Source: Candidatus Omnitrophota bacterium (lineage in GTDB: Bacteria; Omnitrophota; Gorgyraeia; 2-02-FULL-51-18). From it: DNA of 5,709 nt. The notes below the pieces were generated by a model, which was given only the letters and a program-made list of their open reading frames with translations, made no database searches and was not told the origin of the DNA. The translations under genes were made by a program, and so were the position numbers. Numbering within the stretch: the first letter of the stretch is position 1; every line of letters starts with the position of its first letter. The stretch covers positions 1 through 5,709 of the forward strand of contig JAHFFM010000132.1 in the NCBI GenBank assembly GCA_023247935.1, written 5' to 3'. Shown one piece after another: positions 5,278-5,709 of this stretch.

Positions 5278-5709
5278 ATGAAAAAATCTAAAACAAATCG
5301 AAATTACAATATCGCGGTCATAGGCGGGGACGGCACCGGGCCGGAAGTGACTCTGGAAGCCGTGAAAGTATTAAATGCCGCGTCCAGAAAACATGGTTTT
5401 AAATTAAATCTCACCGAATTTGATTACGGCGGCGCGCGCTATCTTAAAACCGGAAAAGTGATTTCCGACAAAGAAGTCGCGGCGCTTGGAAAGTTCGACG
5501 CGATCTTACTCGGCGCGGTCGGGCATCCTGACGTGAAACCGGGCATTCTCGAAAAAGGCCTGCTTCTCAAAATCCGTTTTGACCTCGAGCAGTACATTAA
5601 TTTACGCCCCGTGAAGCTTTATCCCGGCGTGTGGACGCCGCTGCGCGACAAAGGGCCGGAGCACATTGATTTCGTGGTGGTTCGCGAAAACAACGAAGGT
5701 TTGTATGTT
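5278..5709 (+). CDS. leuB: 3-isopropylmalate dehydrogenase-like protein, N-terminal part (3' end outside window)
   Basis: Member of the beta-decarboxylating dehydrogenase family, most likely LeuB, which oxidises and decarboxylates 3-isopropylmalate with NAD in leucine synthesis. The first 144 residues are present of an expected 340-370; the frame is open at the right edge. IAVIGGDGTGPEV at 12-24 is the family's N-terminal signature. GAVGHPDVKPGILEKGLLL at 79-97 and NLRPVKLYPGV at 108-118 follow. R100, R110 and R136 match the substrate-binding arginines (R94, R104, R132 of Thermus LeuB). RENNEG at 136-141 replaces the more usual RENTEG. Leucines in LEKGLLL favour isopropylmalate over isocitrate, which needs Ser/Asn there. 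Tartrate or D-malate dehydrogenase is the main alternative. It starts 13 nt after the repeat cassette, so its original promoter may lie beyond or inside it. Confidence 0.8.
   Translation, partial: MKKSKTNRNYNIAVIGGDGTGPEVTLEAVKVLNAASRKHGFKLNLTEFDYGGARYLKTGKVISDKEVAALGKFDAILLGAVGHPDVKPGILEKGLLLKIRFDLEQYINLRPVKLYPGVWTPLRDKGPEHIDFVVVRENNEGLYV

Overview
This window looks like a chromosomal stretch of a bacterium with roughly 50% GC, tightly packed genes and short or overlapping junctions. All genes lie on the + strand. There are no rRNA or tRNA genes, no CRISPR array and no phage genes. The host cannot be named from the sequence. The repeat-plus-GIY-YIG cassette resembles elements I recall from environmental and candidate-phylum genomes such as Omnitrophota, but that is a weak hint from memory.

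Positions 1-2800 hold the end of an ABC importer operon of the peptide/nickel (Dpp/Opp/Nik) class: a partial DppB-like permease, a DppC-like permease and two ATPases (DppD-like and DppF-like). They are joined by a 4-nt overlap, an 11-nt overlap and a 4-nt gap, so they are probably translated from one mRNA. The substrate-binding protein is not in view and would be expected to the left. Both ATPases are short, closer in size to NikD/NikE than to DppD/DppF, so the substrate is open.

Positions 2801-4881 hold a second unit. A 60-nt gap contains a good sigma70-type promoter (TTGCAA, 17 nt, TATAAT) so close to the next ATG that the mRNA may be almost leaderless. It is followed by glgC (ADP-glucose pyrophosphorylase, glycogen synthesis) and, 2 nt after its stop, thiG (thiazole synthase, thiamine synthesis). 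The pairing is unusual, and no thiS, thiF or thiH is visible.

Positions 4891-5264 are the most interesting part. A 374-bp cassette is bounded by imperfect inverted repeats (33 of 37 aligned bases identical, with two 3-nt gaps) and encodes one intact 95-residue GIY-YIG endonuclease-like protein. The gene is poorer in GC than its neighbours, and its last codons and stop lie inside the right repeat. It looks like a miniature mobile or repeat-associated element between thiG and the next gene.

Positions 5278-5709 carry the first 144 codons of a 3-isopropylmalate dehydrogenase-like gene (leuB), running off the right edge. Its Shine-Dalgarno sequence starts 4 nt beyond the cassette.
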